From positions 372,001-436,000 of the forward strand of contig NZ_SMBO01000006.1 of the NCBI RefSeq assembly GCF_004342985.1: a DNA stretch of 64,000 nt, written 5' to 3'. Both the position numbers and the translations under genes were made by a program. The DNA comes from Novosphingobium sp. PhB57 (GTDB lineage: Bacteria; Pseudomonadota; Alphaproteobacteria; Sphingomonadales; Sphingomonadaceae). This document shows positions 9,183-20,016 of this stretch, piece by piece (position 1 is the stretch's first letter; every line of letters begins with the position of its first letter). The notes under the pieces are model-generated. The model saw only the letters and a program-made list of their open reading frames with translations. It searched no databases and was not told the origin of the DNA.

Positions 9183-9899
9183 TCAGGCGGCCGCGCGCCA
9201 GAGGGGGTAGCGCAGCAGCTGGTCCTTTGCCGAGAGAATCGCGTCGATCTCGCGCGCGGGTTGCAGGGCCTTGAGGATCGCCGGATCGGCGGCGTCCATG
9301 CCGCCCGTCAGGGCGCCGAAAGCAGGCAGGATCAATCGATTGCCGCTGTGGACCACGCAAGGCCGCGCGATTCGTCGGCCGCGGGCGTTGATGATGAGGC
9401 GCGGGTGGAAATGGCCCGACAGTTCGGGGCCGGTGGTACCCGGCCGCGCCTCGTGTCGCAGGGCGATACCGGCGACCTCGATTTCCTCTACCCGCGTGCC
9501 GCCAGCCTCGCTGCCGAGATGGGGGTCATGGTTTCCGGTGATCCACACCCAGTCGAGCGCGCGGGTGAGAGCGCCCAGCATTCCGGCGGCATGGGGATCG
9601 AGCCGCTCGGTCCCCCTGCTATCGTGAAAGTTGTCCCCCAGCGCGAAAACCCGGCGCGCGCCGGTCTGCCGTACCGCCAGCGCGATACGTTCCAGCGTCT
9701 CGCGGCTGTCGTAGGGAGGGAGCATCTGCCCGCCCCGGGCAAAATAGCTGGCCTTTTCCAGGTGCAGGTCCGCCACCAGCAGCGCCTGTTCACGCGGCCA
9801 GTAGAGCGCGGCGCCCCTTGCGGCCCCGGAACCGGCCGGAGACCCGGCGGGCGGCGGGACCAGTTGCAACTCCTGTGAAAGGAACGAAAAGGGAACCAT
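9183..9899 (-). CDS. pdeM: PdeM-like metallophosphoesterase (ligase-associated DNA repair type)
   Basis: 238 residues from ATG 9899. It carries the calcineurin-like phosphoesterase metal ligands in order: DLHLEK, GDNFHD, GNHDP and GHFHP. The ADLHLEKASYFARGG pattern fits the PdeM family, often found with the LigD-type DNA ligase and the Lhr-like helicase of a bacterial DNA-damage response. Those partners are not in this window, so the repair role is inferred from family resemblance only. The gene diverges from hemF with 59 bases between start codons. Longer upstream frames on this strand run into hemF and are rejected. Confidence 0.82.
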   Translation of the reverse strand: MVPFSFLSQELQLVPPPAGSPAGSGAARGAALYWPREQALLVADLHLEKASYFARGGQMLPPYDSRETLERIALAVRQTGARRVFALGDNFHDSRGTERLDPHAAGMLGALTRALDWVWITGNHDPHLGSEAGGTRVEEIEVAGIALRHEARPGTTGPELSGHFHPRLIINARGRRIARPCVVHSGNRLILPAFGALTGGMDAADPAILKALQPAREIDAILSAKDQLLRYPLWRAAA

Positions 9900-9958
9900 G
9901 GCTTTCCCTTGCCGCAGGCCGTGCGATTTGGCAAGCGCCCGGCGGAAGAGGAAATGCG

Positions 9959-10852
9959 ATGACCGACAGGATTGCCCAAGACTGGAATGACCAAACCGGC
10001 CGAGCCCGCGCGTGGTTCGAAACCCTGCGCGACCGTATCTGCGCCGAGTTCGAGGCGATCGAGCGGGAGGCGGGGTCTTCGGCGGTTTTCGAATATACCC
10101 CCTGGCAGCGCGCTGCAGTGGAGGGCCGCGGGGAAGGCGAGGCCGGGGCCGAGACGGGCGGTGGCACGCGCGGGCTGATGAAGGGCAAGGTCTTCGAGAA
10201 AGTCGGCGTGAACGTCTCCACCGTCGTGGGGGCACTGTCGAAGGACTTTGCCGGCACGATCAACGGCGCCTCGGCCGAGCAGAACGCCTTTTCGGCCACG
10301 GGCATCAGCCTGGTCGCGCACATGGCCAATCCTCACGTCCCGGCCGTGCACATGAACACGCGCTTCCTCACGACGACCAAGGCCTGGTTCGGCGGCGGCG
10401 CCGATCTCAACCCGCCGATCCCCTATGCGCAGGATACGGACGAATTCCACGCCGAGCTAAAGGCGGCCTGCGATGCGCACGGGGCGGGCTACTATGACCG
10501 CTACAAGGCCTGGGCGGACGATTATTTCTACATCCCGCACCGCAAGGTCCATCGCGGTGTCGGCGGCATCTTCTACGATCACCTCGAATGCGCCGACGCG
10601 GCGGGATGGGAGGCGAACTTCGCCTTCACCCGCGCCGTGGGAGAGGCTTTCCTGGCGGTGTTCCCGCGCCTGGTGCGCAGGCGCATGGGCCTGGACTTCA
10701 CCGCCGGCGACAAGGCCGTGCAGCTGGAATGGCGCGGTCGCTATGCCGAATTCAATCTGGTATACGACAGGGGCACGCTGTTCGGCCTGAAGACCGGCGG
10801 CAATATCGACGCGATCCTCATGAGCCTGCCGCCCGAAGCCACCTGGTCCTGA
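9959..10852 (+). CDS. hemF: HemF, oxygen-dependent coproporphyrinogen III oxidase
   Basis: 297 residues from ATG 9959 (GAGG a few bases upstream). It performs the oxidative decarboxylation of coproporphyrinogen III to protoporphyrinogen IX in haem synthesis. Family motifs: VNVSTVVG, HMANPHVPAVHMNTRF, WFGGGADLNP, and the C-terminal EWRGRYAEFNLVYDRGT with NIDAILMSLP. It needs molecular oxygen, which suggests aerobic growth. Monocistronic, divergent from pdeM. Confidence 0.96.
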   Translation: MTDRIAQDWNDQTGRARAWFETLRDRICAEFEAIEREAGSSAVFEYTPWQRAAVEGRGEGEAGAETGGGTRGLMKGKVFEKVGVNVSTVVGALSKDFAGTINGASAEQNAFSATGISLVAHMANPHVPAVHMNTRFLTTTKAWFGGGADLNPPIPYAQDTDEFHAELKAACDAHGAGYYDRYKAWADDYFYIPHRKVHRGVGGIFYDHLECADAAGWEANFAFTRAVGEAFLAVFPRLVRRRMGLDFTAGDKAVQLEWRGRYAEFNLVYDRGTLFGLKTGGNIDAILMSLPPEATWS

Positions 10853-10965
10853 CCGCATCTGTGCGCCGCAAGCAAAACTGACCGGCTTGAAGCGGTCCTA
10901 ATCGGCTTTCATTCTTTCCCCTATCTAGCGCCCCGACACCGCAAGTTTGCAAGAAGGATAGCTTC

Positions 10966-11751
10966 ATGGATCTCAAGATCGCCGGAAAGACTGCGCTCGT
11001 AACCGGATCGACCGCCGGCATCGGCCTTGCCATCGCCGCGAAGCTGGCGGCGGAAGGCGCCGAAGTCATCGTCACCGGCCGCAACCAGGCCAAGCTCGAT
11101 GCCGCTGCCCATACCGTGGGCCAGCTGGGCAAAGTGCGTGCCGTGCTGGCCGACCCGGCGACGGCCGAAGGGGCCAGGGCGCTGACGGAGGCGGTTCCCC
11201 AGGTGGACATCCTGGTCAACAACCTGGGCATCTACGAGGCGCGCCCCTTCGTGGAAATCACCGACGAGGAATGGCGCGAGATCTTCGACGTCAACGTCCT
11301 CAGCGGCATCCGGCTTTCGCGCCACTATTTCCCGGGCATGCTGGAGCGCGATTGGGGGCGGGTGATCTTCATCTCCAGCGAGAGCGGCCTGATGACGCCG
11401 GGTGAGATGGTCCACTACGGCATGACCAAGACGGCGCAACTGGCCGTGGCGCGCGGCATGGCGGACGCCACGCGCGGCACGCAGGTTACCGTGAACTCGG
11501 TGCTGCCGGGGCCCACGCGGTCGGAAGGGATCGTCGAGTTCATCCGCTCGGTGGTGGAGAACAAGGACGCCTCCGAAGCGGAGCGCGAAGAGGAATTCTT
11601 CACCAAGCTGCGCCCGCTCTCGCTGATTCGCCGCCTGATCGAGGCGGACGAGGTTGCCGCCATGGTCGCCTTCCTGGCCAGCCCGCTGGCGGCCGTCACC
11701 AACGGTGCGGCGATCCGGGCCGAGGGCGGCATCCTGCCGACCATTGCCTGA
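10966..11751 (+). CDS. SDR-family NAD(P)-dependent oxidoreductase
   Basis: 261 residues, classical short-chain dehydrogenase. The cofactor glycine motif is TGSTAGIG (residues 13-20); an NNLG motif replaces NNAG; the catalytic Ser lies in FISSESG and the Tyr/Lys pair in YGMTK. Substrate is not predictable. The C-terminal half contains a charged insert (EAEREEEFFTKLRPL) shared by a subgroup of bacterial SDRs. AAGGA lies 8 bases before ATG 10966. The stop codon lies inside a 17-bp tandem repeat (separate entry), so the last codons are part of that repeat. Confidence 0.88.
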   Translation: MDLKIAGKTALVTGSTAGIGLAIAAKLAAEGAEVIVTGRNQAKLDAAAHTVGQLGKVRAVLADPATAEGARALTEAVPQVDILVNNLGIYEARPFVEITDEEWREIFDVNVLSGIRLSRHYFPGMLERDWGRVIFISSESGLMTPGEMVHYGMTKTAQLAVARGMADATRGTQVTVNSVLPGPTRSEGIVEFIRSVVENKDASEAEREEEFFTKLRPLSLIRRLIEADEVAAMVAFLASPLAAVTNGAAIRAEGGILPTIA

Positions 11752-11831
11752 TCGGCCTGGGCGCCTGATCGGCCCGAGTGCTTGACCGGCTCAGGCGCCT
11801 GATTCGTTCGGGCGCCTGGTCCACCCCGGCC
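11747..11831. repeat. Five degenerate 17-bp tandem units at the SDR 3' end
   Basis: Units start at 11747, 11764, 11781, 11798 and 11815, each near cctgatcggcctgggcg, with drift from copy to copy. The first contains the SDR stop codon. Just downstream, gatagggg recurs at about 11833, 11859 and 11896. The 17-base period is not a multiple of three, so it is not a coding repeat. Confidence 0.75.
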
Positions 11832-11966
11832 GATAGGGGGCTCGGCCGGTGGCCGGCGATAGGGGAAGGCATCAGGCCGTCTCGGTATTTGCCCCGATAG
11901 GGTAGCCGCCATCCTGCGCGCATGATCCTCCCTCATTGCCGCTGTGGCAGCGAGAGGGAGAGGCTC

Positions 11967-12347
11967 ATGCAGGATCAGTCTTGGAAAGTCTTCAGCGGCG
12001 CCAGCTTCCTCCTGCTGGCCTGTGCCATCGTACCGCGTGCCTGGAGCCAGGATCCGACGCCGCCTGCGGCGCCGGCAGCCCCTGCAGTCCCCTCCGAAGC
12101 CGATGCGCGCGACCGGGCCGTGGCCGCCTGCATGACCGAGGCCAAGGCCCGGGGCGCAAAGCTGGGCGCTGTGGACGTGGAAATGCGCCAGGTGGAAGAC
12201 ACCGACAAGAAGAGCGACGACCGCGCCTCGGTGCGGGCGCTCGTCGATGTCGTGCTGCGCAAGAAGGACGGAACCACCAAGACGGTTAAGAAGACCTTCA
12301 AGTGCGACACCCGCGGCGGGGTGATCACCGCCTTCAAGTACTACTGA
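11967..12347 (+). CDS. Small exported protein of unknown function
   Basis: 126 residues from ATG 11967 (GGGAGAGG upstream). A signal peptide (hydrophobic core FLLLACAIVP, cleavage near AWS-QD) and a short Pro/Ala linker precede a compact domain. That domain has two cysteines (AACMTEAKARG and KTFKCDTRGG), which could form a disulfide in the periplasm. The body is rich in Lys/Asp (VLRKKDGTTKTVKKTF). I recognise no family. Its 3' end overlaps the convergent PilZ gene by seven bases. Confidence 0.7.
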   Translation: MQDQSWKVFSGASFLLLACAIVPRAWSQDPTPPAAPAAPAVPSEADARDRAVAACMTEAKARGAKLGAVDVEMRQVEDTDKKSDDRASVRALVDVVLRKKDGTTKTVKKTFKCDTRGGVITAFKYY

Positions 12348-12826
12348 TCCCGGACGGGCCCATCGCCCATCGCCGTCGCGGCACCGTCCGGCTCCAGCAT
12401 ATGCAGGAAGTGGACATTGCGCCGCCGATTGGCAGCGCCAAGCGCTTCGACATCCAGCGTGCAGAACAGCTCTACCCCGAAGGCATGGCCTTCCACCCAG
12501 CGGACCTGGGCAAGATGCTCGACATTCTCGGGCAGGCGGATGCAGACGATCTCGTCGCCGAGCGGCAGGGCCTTGTAGCCGCCGTTCCCGGAATCGCCCT
12601 TGCAGGCAAGGCACATGCCGCGTTCGGAGACGTTGCGGACGATGATGGTCTGCGCGGGCAGCGTGTCGCGCAGCAGCGTGGCACTGATCAGGGTGCGCAG
12701 GCGCGGCGCGCGCGGCAGGTGATCGGGGGCGTAAGGACGCGGCGGCAGCAGGGCGGCCTCCACCAGCTCCGAATCGGTCATGCCCAGCAGGGCCGCATAG
12801 ATCGCCGTTTCCATTTCGCTCGCCAT
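12341..12826 (-). CDS. PilZ-domain protein
   Basis: 161 residues from ATG 12826. A short helical N-terminus precedes a PilZ-like barrel (about 45-140) with RLRTLISATLLRD, IIVRNVSERGMCLACKG, DEIVCIRLPE and VRWVEGHAFGVEL, the usual strand order. The c-di-GMP signature (RxxxR, D/NxSxxG) is only partly kept: NVSERG matches the second half, while the arginine patch (APRLR) is plausible. It may bind c-di-GMP, fitting the two diguanylate cyclases encoded 4 kb away, but ligand binding is uncertain. Divergent from rsh. Confidence 0.72.
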   Translation of the reverse strand: MASEMETAIYAALLGMTDSELVEAALLPPRPYAPDHLPRAPRLRTLISATLLRDTLPAQTIIVRNVSERGMCLACKGDSGNGGYKALPLGDEIVCIRLPENVEHLAQVRWVEGHAFGVELFCTLDVEALGAANRRRNVHFLHMLEPDGAATAMGDGPVRDQ

Positions 12827-13127
12827 GGCTGCCTCTCGTGCTTTCGAATCGGAGGGACGGCGGCTCCGGCGCTTCCAGACGACGGAAAATCTCTTTCCAG
12901 GGTTCGGCGCAGTCCCGGCGCGATGGTGCCGCATGTCATGTTCCCCGCGGCTTAACCGCAGACACCGGGGAATTCCGATGGAATCGATTGCTCGCCCGCC
13001 GGCGTCATACTTGCCGTCGTGGGCTCGAAAACGAGGTGGTGCCAATGTCACAGTTTCGTTGCATAATCTGCATGTGAAGACTCGGCCTCTTGCCGCGCCG
13101 CGAAAAATCCTGACATGAAGTCCGGGA
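12827..13127. promoter_or_regulatory. Divergent PilZ/rsh intergenic region
   Basis: 301 bases without a gene. A nested hairpin (ttccccg..cggggaa enclosing gcgg..ccgc) lies at about 12941-12972. A candidate rsh promoter is gtgcca (13039-13044), 17 bases, then cataat (13062-13067), which would give a leader of about 50 bases. Both are weak calls by eye. Confidence 0.35.
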
Positions 13128-15221
<2,094 letters not shown>

Positions 15222-15236
15222 CGGCTGCGAGGGAGG

Positions 15237-15560
15237 TCAGTATTCCAGGCTGACCTCCACCTCGTCGCCTTCCGCCAGCCCTTCGGCGCGGCGCACGCTG
15301 GCTTTCACCGGCAGCAGCCAGCCTCCGTCCGACTTGCTGGGGAAAACGGAGGTGGCGAAATGCGTCTCGCCGATCCGCGCCCTGACCTTCAGCGAGCCGA
15401 AGCCGCGGGCCGTGCCTTCCAGCTTGCGCATCACCGCCGTGCCCGAAAGGGCCTCGCCTGCCGCCCCGTCGATGGTGAGGAAGTGCCAGGTGCCGCTGTT
15501 GGCGCCGCCGGTCCAGCGCCAGAGCGGGCCGGTGTGGTCGAGCTGCTCGGTCGGGATCAC
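15237..15560 (-). CDS. DUF1905-domain protein
   Basis: 107 residues. GTG start at 15560 overlaps the stop of the cyclophilin gene (GTGA), so the two are co-translated. The sequence follows the DUF1905 beta-barrel pattern: GTWHFLTIDG, RGFGSLKVRARIGETHFATSVFP, WLLPVKASVRRAEGL and the terminal DEVEVSLEY. The fold is known from structural genomics, but the molecular role is not established. Length is near that of a stand-alone domain. Confidence 0.85.
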   Translation of the reverse strand: MIPTEQLDHTGPLWRWTGGANSGTWHFLTIDGAAGEALSGTAVMRKLEGTARGFGSLKVRARIGETHFATSVFPSKSDGGWLLPVKASVRRAEGLAEGDEVEVSLEY

Positions 15561-16591
15561 TGTGCTGCCTCGCGGATCGGCACCGGCACGTTGCAGGCGT
15601 CTACCCCGCCGGCGGGATGAACGTAGAAATCGTCCTGCCGATTCGCGCGCTTGTCCACATAGGCGGCGAAGCTGTCGCTGTCGGTCGAAAGATACTGGTA
15701 CCCCGGAAGCCCTGTGACTTCGTTGCCCATGCGGACCGAGCGAATCGCCACGCGCTCTTGCGGAGACTTGTAGAAGCCGATGTCCCCCATGCCGCGCGGC
15801 AGGGCCGAAAGGTTCTCCATGCCGGAAATCACCCGTCCGACGATCGCCACGTTGCGATCCAGTTGGCGCGGGGCATGGCCGATCACCGCATAGAGTTCGG
15901 CCCCGGTGCCGGTATCGGGCGAATTGTTGCGGCCGACGCCGACCATGCCGTAGCAGTGGGTGGGCCAGGCATTCTGCACCGAATAGCGCTGCGCTCCGCT
16001 GCCTGCCGGCGTGCCGAGTTGCACCGCCACGGGTATTCCGTCTGCGAAAGCATAGAGCTGCGCATAGGGATCGCTGAATATCATTGACGGACGGAAACTG
16101 TCGGGTCTGGTGACCCCCACGTCGCCCTCGGCCGGCTTGCGGCCGCTGCCGCCCCATACGTACTTCCCGATATCGAGGGCACCGCTTGCGACGTAATCGC
16201 GTTCGTCTACGGCGACCAATCCCTTGGGAAGCGGCTTGGCCTTCGTCGGGTTTTCTCCCTCGGGATCGCCCCACTGCACGACGTAGTTGTCCTGGACCCG
16301 CACCACGGCGATACCATCGTACCAGCGCGCGGCGACCAGCTTGCGGATGTTCCCCACCCAGCCTTGCGAGAACGGCGCCGGGATCAGCTGGATGACCACC
16401 CGCCGAGGCTTGCCGTCGGCGCTGGGAGCAAGGTCCATCACCAGGAGATCGGAAGGCGCGATCTGCTTCCAGTCCGCCGCCGGCGCCGCCGCGACGATAT
16501 CGTTCGGAGTGCGCGCCGCAGGTGCGTCCTCGGCCATGAGAGGGGGTGCCAAAAGGGCGGAAACCACGAGGGCTGAAAAGAATTTTCGCAT
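15557..16591 (-). CDS. Exported cyclophilin-type peptidyl-prolyl isomerase
   Basis: 344 residues from ATG 16591. The signal peptide MRKFFSALVVSALLAPPLMAED indicates export to the periplasm. The cyclophilin-like domain (about 60-260) keeps DLLVMDL, WYDGIAVVRVQDNYVVQWGDPEG and FSDPYAQLYAF-type strands plus GMVGVGRNNSPDTGTGAELYAV, a divergent form of the catalytic core, and ISGMENLSALPRG. It is larger than minimal cyclophilins and carries inserts typical of the alphaproteobacterial periplasmic group. It probably assists folding of exported proteins. Isomerase activity is inferred from the family. Confidence 0.87.
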   Translation of the reverse strand: MRKFFSALVVSALLAPPLMAEDAPAARTPNDIVAAAPAADWKQIAPSDLLVMDLAPSADGKPRRVVIQLIPAPFSQGWVGNIRKLVAARWYDGIAVVRVQDNYVVQWGDPEGENPTKAKPLPKGLVAVDERDYVASGALDIGKYVWGGSGRKPAEGDVGVTRPDSFRPSMIFSDPYAQLYAFADGIPVAVQLGTPAGSGAQRYSVQNAWPTHCYGMVGVGRNNSPDTGTGAELYAVIGHAPRQLDRNVAIVGRVISGMENLSALPRGMGDIGFYKSPQERVAIRSVRMGNEVTGLPGYQYLSTDSDSFAAYVDKRANRQDDFYVHPAGGVDACNVPVPIREAAQ

Positions 16592-16669
16592 CGAGAGCGT
16601 GATGGCATGCCGAGACGGCTTGCGAAACCCTGCAACGCAGGCTAGGGCGCCCGCCTTACCAGTGCATGC

Positions 16670-16760
16670 GGAGCGGTGGCCGAGTGGTCGAAGGCGCTCG
16701 CCTGGAAAGTGAGTATACGCCAAAAGCGTATCGAGGGTTCGAATCCCTCCCGCTCCGCCA
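16670..16760 (+). tRNA. tRNA-Ser (anticodon GGA)
   Basis: 91 bases including the encoded CCA. Acceptor stem GGAGCGG/CCGCTCC, discriminator G. The anticodon arm ctcgc-ctGGAaa-gtgag reads UCC codons. The long variable arm (tatacgcc..aaa..gcgta) marks a class II tRNA, and the T arm contains GGTTCGAATCC. Confidence 0.96.
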
Positions 16761-16909
16761 TCTGTTCTCGATCCCACCTGCGAATGTGAAACGGGCCTTC
16801 GGGTCAAGCAGGCGGATCGCCGGGACATGTCCCGGATCGGCGCACCGAAAAATCTCCATCTCTGCGTTATTCGGTCGAAATCGTTCGAGCGGACGGCTAT
16901 CTCCGGAAT

Positions 16910-18712
16910 GTGGGTAGCAGTAATCTCCGTAGGACGATTCTGGTCGCGGTCTTGGCGGGCCTCTTCTATTTCGTCCTCGCCGCCATAGCTCTTCAGTTGA
17001 CGAGGGGGGCCGACGGTATCGCCACCGTCTGGCCTGCCAGCGGCGTGGCCGTGGCCGCGCTCCTGCTGGCGCAGCCCGGCGAGAGGCGATGGGTGCTGCT
17101 GTCGCTGACCGCGGCCAGCTTCCTCGCCAACTTCACCTGGAGCGGACTGCCCTTGCTCGCGCTGGGACAGACGGCCGCCAACGTGATCGAGGCACTGGTC
17201 GCCTTCTGGATCATGCGCGACATCGAGCGGCGCAACGATTCCTTCTTCCACATCGCCGCCATCCTGCGTTTCTGCTTTGCCGCGATCCTGGCTGCCTCGG
17301 TCAGCGCGGCGATTGCCGCCCTGCTGATCGGGAATGGCTTCGGGCACATGTTCGTCTCCTGGCTGACGACGGCCGCGCTGGGCATCATGATCGTGGTGCC
17401 GCTGATCATGAACTTCGCTCACCCCGGCCCCGGCGGACCGACGAAGACGAGCAGCCATGCCGGCAGCACGGCGATCGTGCTCGTGCTGGTCACGTTCCTG
17501 GCGGCGGCGGTCTTCACGCAATCGAGCTATCCGCTGCTGTTCCTGCCCCTGCTCGGCGTGCTGTTCGCGACCTATTTCCTGGGCGCGACCGGGGCCACCT
17601 GCAGCATCCTGATCATTGCGGCGATCGGTTCCGTGGCGATCTGGCAGGGTCGCGGGTCGATCAGCCTTCTGAGCGCGCATAGGGACACGGAACTGGAAGT
17701 GCTGTTCTTCCAGTTCTACCTCTTCACCCTGCTGGTGTCGGCACTGCCCCTGGCCGCGCTGATGGCCATGCGCGACCGCAGCTTCGCGGAAGTGGAGCGC
17801 GGCAAGCGCTGGCTCGAGATGTCGGAAGGCATTGCCAAAGTGGGGCACTGGCGGCTCGAACTGGCCGAGCAGCGGCTGTTCTGGTCGGGAGAGGTGTTTC
17901 GCATCCACGGCCTTGAAGCCAGCACGCATCCGGCGCTGGACACGGCGATGAACTTCTACCACCCCGAAGACCGGTTGCTGGTGCAGGACAAGCTGGCCCA
18001 GAGCCTGGAATCGCTGGAGCCGCTCGATTTCGAAGCGCGAATTGTGCGCTCGGACGGGGAAATCCGCTACGTCTACAGCTGCAGCGAAGTGGAACTGCGC
18101 GAGGATGGCAAGCCCGGCGCGATCTTCGGCATCTTCCAGGATGTGACCAACCGCGTGCTTGCGGCAATGGAACTTGCGAGCGCGCGGGCCCGCGCCGAAG
18201 CCCGAGCGGACGAGGCGATCCATCTGGCCGAAACCGATTCGCTGACCGAGATCGCCAATCGCCGCAAGGTTCTGTCCTTCCTCGATACCGAGATCGCCAA
18301 GGCTGCCGTCCTGGGCGGGCCGCTGTCCATCGCCGTGCTGGACATCGACCGCTTCAAGCAGATCAACGACCGTTTCGGCCATGCCGTGGGCGATCAGGTG
18401 ATCCGCCGCGTGGCGCAAGTCTGCGCCCTGGCGATCCGGGGATCCGACCTCGTAGGCCGGATCGGCGGCGAGGAATTCCTGATCGTCCTGCCGGCCACTG
18501 ACGCGGAAATGGCCTTTGCCGTGGCCGAGCGCGTGCGCCGCACCGTCGAGGCCATCGATTGGGAGCCGCTCGACCTTCAGCAGGTGACGGTGAGCATCGG
18601 CCTCACGCCGCTCAAGGGCAATATCGACCGCGAGGAACTCATGGGCCGCGCCGATCGCGCGCTCTACCAGGCCAAGGACGAGGGACGGAACCTGCTGCGC
18701 CAGACCGGCTGA
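16910..18712 (+). CDS. MASE1-PAS-GGDEF diguanylate cyclase
   Basis: 600 residues, GTG start. The N-terminal MASE1-like region (about 10-285) has some eight hydrophobic segments and begins with the typical ATVWPASGVAVAALLL. A PAS domain (about 300-410) with WSGEVFRIHGLE and FGIFQDVTNR follows, then a GGDEF domain whose active site reads GGEEF (519-523). The inhibitory I-site RxxD (RGSD) lies five residues before it, and the domain also has DIDRFKQINDRFGHAVGD. It should make c-di-GMP from GTP at the inner membrane, with product inhibition. Start is uncertain because the ribosome-binding site is weak. It follows the tRNA-Ser gene. Confidence 0.92.
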   Translation: MGSSNLRRTILVAVLAGLFYFVLAAIALQLTRGADGIATVWPASGVAVAALLLAQPGERRWVLLSLTAASFLANFTWSGLPLLALGQTAANVIEALVAFWIMRDIERRNDSFFHIAAILRFCFAAILAASVSAAIAALLIGNGFGHMFVSWLTTAALGIMIVVPLIMNFAHPGPGGPTKTSSHAGSTAIVLVLVTFLAAAVFTQSSYPLLFLPLLGVLFATYFLGATGATCSILIIAAIGSVAIWQGRGSISLLSAHRDTELEVLFFQFYLFTLLVSALPLAALMAMRDRSFAEVERGKRWLEMSEGIAKVGHWRLELAEQRLFWSGEVFRIHGLEASTHPALDTAMNFYHPEDRLLVQDKLAQSLESLEPLDFEARIVRSDGEIRYVYSCSEVELREDGKPGAIFGIFQDVTNRVLAAMELASARARAEARADEAIHLAETDSLTEIANRRKVLSFLDTEIAKAAVLGGPLSIAVLDIDRFKQINDRFGHAVGDQVIRRVAQVCALAIRGSDLVGRIGGEEFLIVLPATDAEMAFAVAERVRRTVEAIDWEPLDLQQVTVSIGLTPLKGNIDREELMGRADRALYQAKDEGRNLLRQTG

Positions 18713-18741
18713 CGGCTATCCCGGTGCCTCGCCGTGAGGAT

Positions 18742-18777
18742 CCGGCCCTTTACCCAAGGCCGGCCCTTTACCTTGTC
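18742..18777. repeat. Two 18-bp direct repeats (ccggccctttacc core)
   Basis: ccggccctttacc occurs at 18742-18754 and 18760-18772 in the spacer between the two diguanylate cyclase genes, an 18-bp period with two copies. Confidence 0.6.
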
Positions 18778-18879
18778 CAGATCGAGCGAGGCGAGACGGC
18801 GGTGGGTTGCGGTGCATACTGCGGAGACTATTGTTAACCATTGCATGGCATTGGGCTGTTCTCGATCCAAGCGAGTCCG

Positions 18880-20007
18880 ATGACCTTTCCCGACGTCGAT
18901 ACCCTCCGCCTGTGCAGCATGCTGTCGTCGAGCGCCTTCGGGTTCGTGTTCGGCGTGCTCTGGCTGCGGGACCGATCCGCGCGGCATTTCGTCCATTGGG
19001 CGCTCTCGTCGTTTCTCTACACCGCCGTGCTCTTTGCCTTCACCGCCGCTCCGCGCGATTCGCTGGCGGCGGGCATGGCGATCTATGCCATGCTGGGACT
19101 GACCCAGGCGCTTCCGGTCGCCGGTGTCTATGCGCTGGAAGGCGGGCGGCCCTGGCGCTGGTGGATGATCGTGCCGGTGGCCAGCGCGGTCCTTGGGCAC
19201 GTTCTGCCGGGCATGCTCGATGCGCTGGGCTGGATGGCGCGAACCGAGCGCGGGCAGAGCGTCTGCGATGCGGCGGGGCTGGCGATTTCCATGGGGCTGG
19301 CCGGATTCATACTGGCCTTCGGTCACGGCGCGCGGCGCTCGGTGGGCCGGCGCCTCGCCGGTCTGGCGATGTTGGGATATCTTCCCGGATATGCGCTCTC
19401 GATCTGCGGCATGTTCTTCGAGCTTCCGGGCAAGAACCTCGTGGCGCTCCTGGCGCTGCTTTCCGACCAGGTGCTGCTGGGCGTGCTCAATCTGGCGCTG
19501 CTGGCGATTCCCGTCGAGCAGGTCCAGCGGGCCCTGCGAGCCGCTGCTTTGCGCGATCCGCTGACGGGTTGCTGGAACCGGGCGGGGCTGGAGCAAGTGG
19601 CGCTGCGCTTCCTGCGCCCCGGCGCGGCGGTCATCGCCATCGACGTCGACCATTTCAAGGCCATCAACGACCGCCACGGCCACGGCGCGGGGGACCAGGT
19701 GCTCATAAGCCTGGGCCGCGAGGCCGCTGCGCTGGCCGGTGAACACGCGGGCCAGGCCGCGCGACTGGGCGGCGACGAGTTCCTGGTGCTGCTGCCGGTG
19801 GAGTGCCGCGATCCCGAGGGCTTCATGACGCGCCTGCGCCAACGTCTCGAAATGAGCGGGGCGCTCACCGACCGCTGGAGCGTGAGCATGGGGCTCGCCG
19901 CCGTGGAAGCGGACGACCGGCGGATCGACGACGTGATCGTCCGCGCGGATCGCTCGCTCTATCGGGCTAAGGCGTGCCGCGACCTCGAGGTCAGGGAACT
20001 CTGCTGA
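18880..20007 (+). CDS. Membrane-bound GGDEF diguanylate cyclase
   Basis: 375 residues from ATG 18880; an upstream in-frame TTG (18841) is less likely. Six or so hydrophobic helices fill residues 5-210, with no recognisable sensor motif. The GGDEF domain follows (about 225-370): DPLTGCWNRAGLE, DVDHFKAINDRHGHGAGD and RLGGDEFL with GGDEF at 297-301. Unlike its upstream neighbour it has no RxxD inhibitory site in the five residues before GGDEF (the sequence there is HAGQAARL), so feedback inhibition is not expected through that site. Second c-di-GMP enzyme in tandem; convergent with the SDR gene. Confidence 0.9.
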   Translation: MTFPDVDTLRLCSMLSSSAFGFVFGVLWLRDRSARHFVHWALSSFLYTAVLFAFTAAPRDSLAAGMAIYAMLGLTQALPVAGVYALEGGRPWRWWMIVPVASAVLGHVLPGMLDALGWMARTERGQSVCDAAGLAISMGLAGFILAFGHGARRSVGRRLAGLAMLGYLPGYALSICGMFFELPGKNLVALLALLSDQVLLGVLNLALLAIPVEQVQRALRAAALRDPLTGCWNRAGLEQVALRFLRPGAAVIAIDVDHFKAINDRHGHGAGDQVLISLGREAAALAGEHAGQAARLGGDEFLVLLPVECRDPEGFMTRLRQRLEMSGALTDRWSVSMGLAAVEADDRRIDDVIVRADRSLYRAKACRDLEVRELC

Positions 20008-20016
20008 TCGCCGCGT

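Noticed and set aside
16908..16910. ATG as the start of the first diguanylate cyclase
   Set aside because: Out of frame with the protein by two bases; the GTG at 16910 is in frame.
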